A stretch of DNA of 15,305 nt, taken from positions 1-15,305 of the forward strand of contig JBILNK010000101.1 of NCBI GenBank assembly GCA_044375105.1. The letters are read 5' to 3'. Source of the DNA: JBIKLM01 sp044375105. Its GTDB lineage: Bacteria; Planctomycetota; UBA1135; GCA-002686595. Shown here one piece after another: positions 14,607 through 15,305 of the stretch; within the stretch, counting starts at the first letter, position 1; the number at the start of each line of letters is the position of its first letter. The notes under the pieces are model-generated. The model ran no database searches, was not told the origin of the DNA, and saw only the letters and a program-made list of their open reading frames with translations. The translations under genes were made by a program, and so were the position numbers.

Positions 14607-14654
14607 GCGTGCCGCCCCTCCCGAGCTTCGGGGCGGGCGGCACGCGGCGATTTT
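14607..14654 (+). terminator. Intrinsic terminator with T-run closing the exbB-exbD-exbD set
   Basis: A perfect 11-bp stem (14607-14617 with 14635-14645) continues, past one C-C mismatch, through a T-G wobble and five more pairs to a 3-nt loop. Five bases later comes TTTT (14651-14654), the only such hairpin plus T-run combination in the window. It is about 75 nt after the last stop codon. Confidence 0.7.
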
Positions 14655-15283
14655 GGGGACATGCTCCAGCGCGGGGCTCGGACCCGACAGGGCACCCGGA
14701 TCCGCTCCCCGGAGTGGCGGCGCACGGCCCGATCCCGGCGCCTGGGCGCACGACGCTCGGCGGGCGGATTCGATCAGGGCCGGCGGCGACAGGATCCCGC
14801 TCGAGTGGCCGGATTCGCTTAGCGCCACCGAGTCCGACCTGACGGGGGCCCCCTGACACGGCAGGCCCGACGAGGCGCGTGAAAACAGTCGGGGCGAGCA
14901 CCGGGCAGCCGAGCGCAAGGCGGAACAAGGGGCGCCTCTGGCCCTCGAGCGGGCTGTGCCCGCGCGCCGATCGCAAGCCTGCCCGGGCAGGGACCGGGCC
15001 GGAGAGGGACCTGCCGGGCCGGGCGCCCGGAGCCCGATTCCGAGACGCCCGACGCGGGGCTCCGCCGGCTACCAGCGAAGTCCGGGCACGAACGACGGGG
15101 CTTCTCAGGCGGGCGGAAGGCGCTTCGCCCCCGGCGCTCTGAAACCGAAGGCCCCCGGGCGGGTACGGCCCCCAGCGCGGCGGCGCCGGGGCTCGCCCGG
15201 CACCCGCGCCCCTCGGCGACCGCAGCCCCGAGGAAGCCCCGCTCCGCACAGCGGCGGGCTTTCCTGCCGCCGAAGGTCTTGTT
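14655..15283 (+). other. Long spacer without a convincing gene
   Basis: About 630 bp. Open frames on both strands give Arg/Pro/Gly/Ala-rich sequence with no recognisable domain. It contains a perfect 14-bp palindrome (14978-14991), a 6-bp stem at 14949-14963, and a run of short hairpins near the right end (15185-15201, 15211-15233, and an imperfect one at about 15231-15265) that could be leader structure for a gene beyond the edge. Confidence 0.5.
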
Positions 15284-15305
15284 ATGGTTCCGCGCCCTCA
15301 CCAGG
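15284..15305 (+). CDS. Possible start of a downstream gene, cut by the window edge
   Basis: An ATG at 15284 is preceded by GAAGG with a 7-nt spacer, a plausible ribosome-binding site, and stays open for the seven codons visible. The surrounding patch is less GC-rich than the spacer before it. Too little is visible to name a product, and the site may be chance; TATGGT here could equally be a -10 element. Confidence 0.22.

Noticed and set aside
14521..15301. Overlapping minus-strand open frames at the right end
   Set aside because: Their translations are Arg/Gly/Pro/Ser-rich noise with no domain and they run through the terminator or start at a GTG on the edge.
1..15305. tRNA, rRNA, CRISPR array, insertion sequence or attachment site
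   Set aside because: No rRNA-like stretch, no clover-leaf with a T-loop sequence, no regularly spaced long repeats, and no transposase, integrase or terminal repeats were recognised by reading.

Overview
The window is very GC-rich and comes from a diderm (Gram-negative) bacterium. The evidence is two lipoprotein signal sequences, an outer-membrane secretin, ExbB/ExbD inner-membrane proteins and many exported TPR proteins. Very high GC, wide gene spacing, few Shine-Dalgarno sites and a secretin/TPR/ExbB/ExbD/ExbD gene set best suggest Planctomycetota. Myxococcota or a related deep diderm group is not excluded; no taxonomic marker is present.

Left part (1-3.8 kb): the 3' part of a plus-strand TPR protein (running in from the left edge) converges on a minus-strand TPR lipoprotein (1321-2673). 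That gene is divergent from a plus-strand family 4-type uracil-DNA glycosylase (2733-3782) with a long Ala/Pro-rich N-terminal extension.

Middle and right part (3.8-14.6 kb): six plus-strand genes. They are a secretin lipoprotein with TPR and coiled-coil N-terminal regions (4353-7019), a 972-residue exported TPR protein (7442-10360), a 403-residue exported protein with a beta-rich domain followed by TPR (10668-11879), an ExbB/TolQ-type channel (12447-13184) and two different ExbD/TolR-type proteins (13362-13856, 14027-14533). Spacers are 170-570 bp and nearly all hold a GC-rich hairpin, so the genes look like neighbouring, perhaps separately tuned, transcription units. Two hairpins, one followed by a T-run, close the set after the second exbD.

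Working model (inference): ExbB and the two ExbDs form a proton-driven inner-membrane motor. The secretin forms an outer-membrane channel, and the exported TPR proteins bridge or scaffold the periplasm. No TonB/TolA, no TonB-dependent receptor and no type II secretion or type IV pilus ATPase, platform or pilin gene lies in the window, so this is neither a standard Ton system nor a standard T2SS locus as seen here. The last ~650 bp carry no convincing gene apart from a possible start at 15284.
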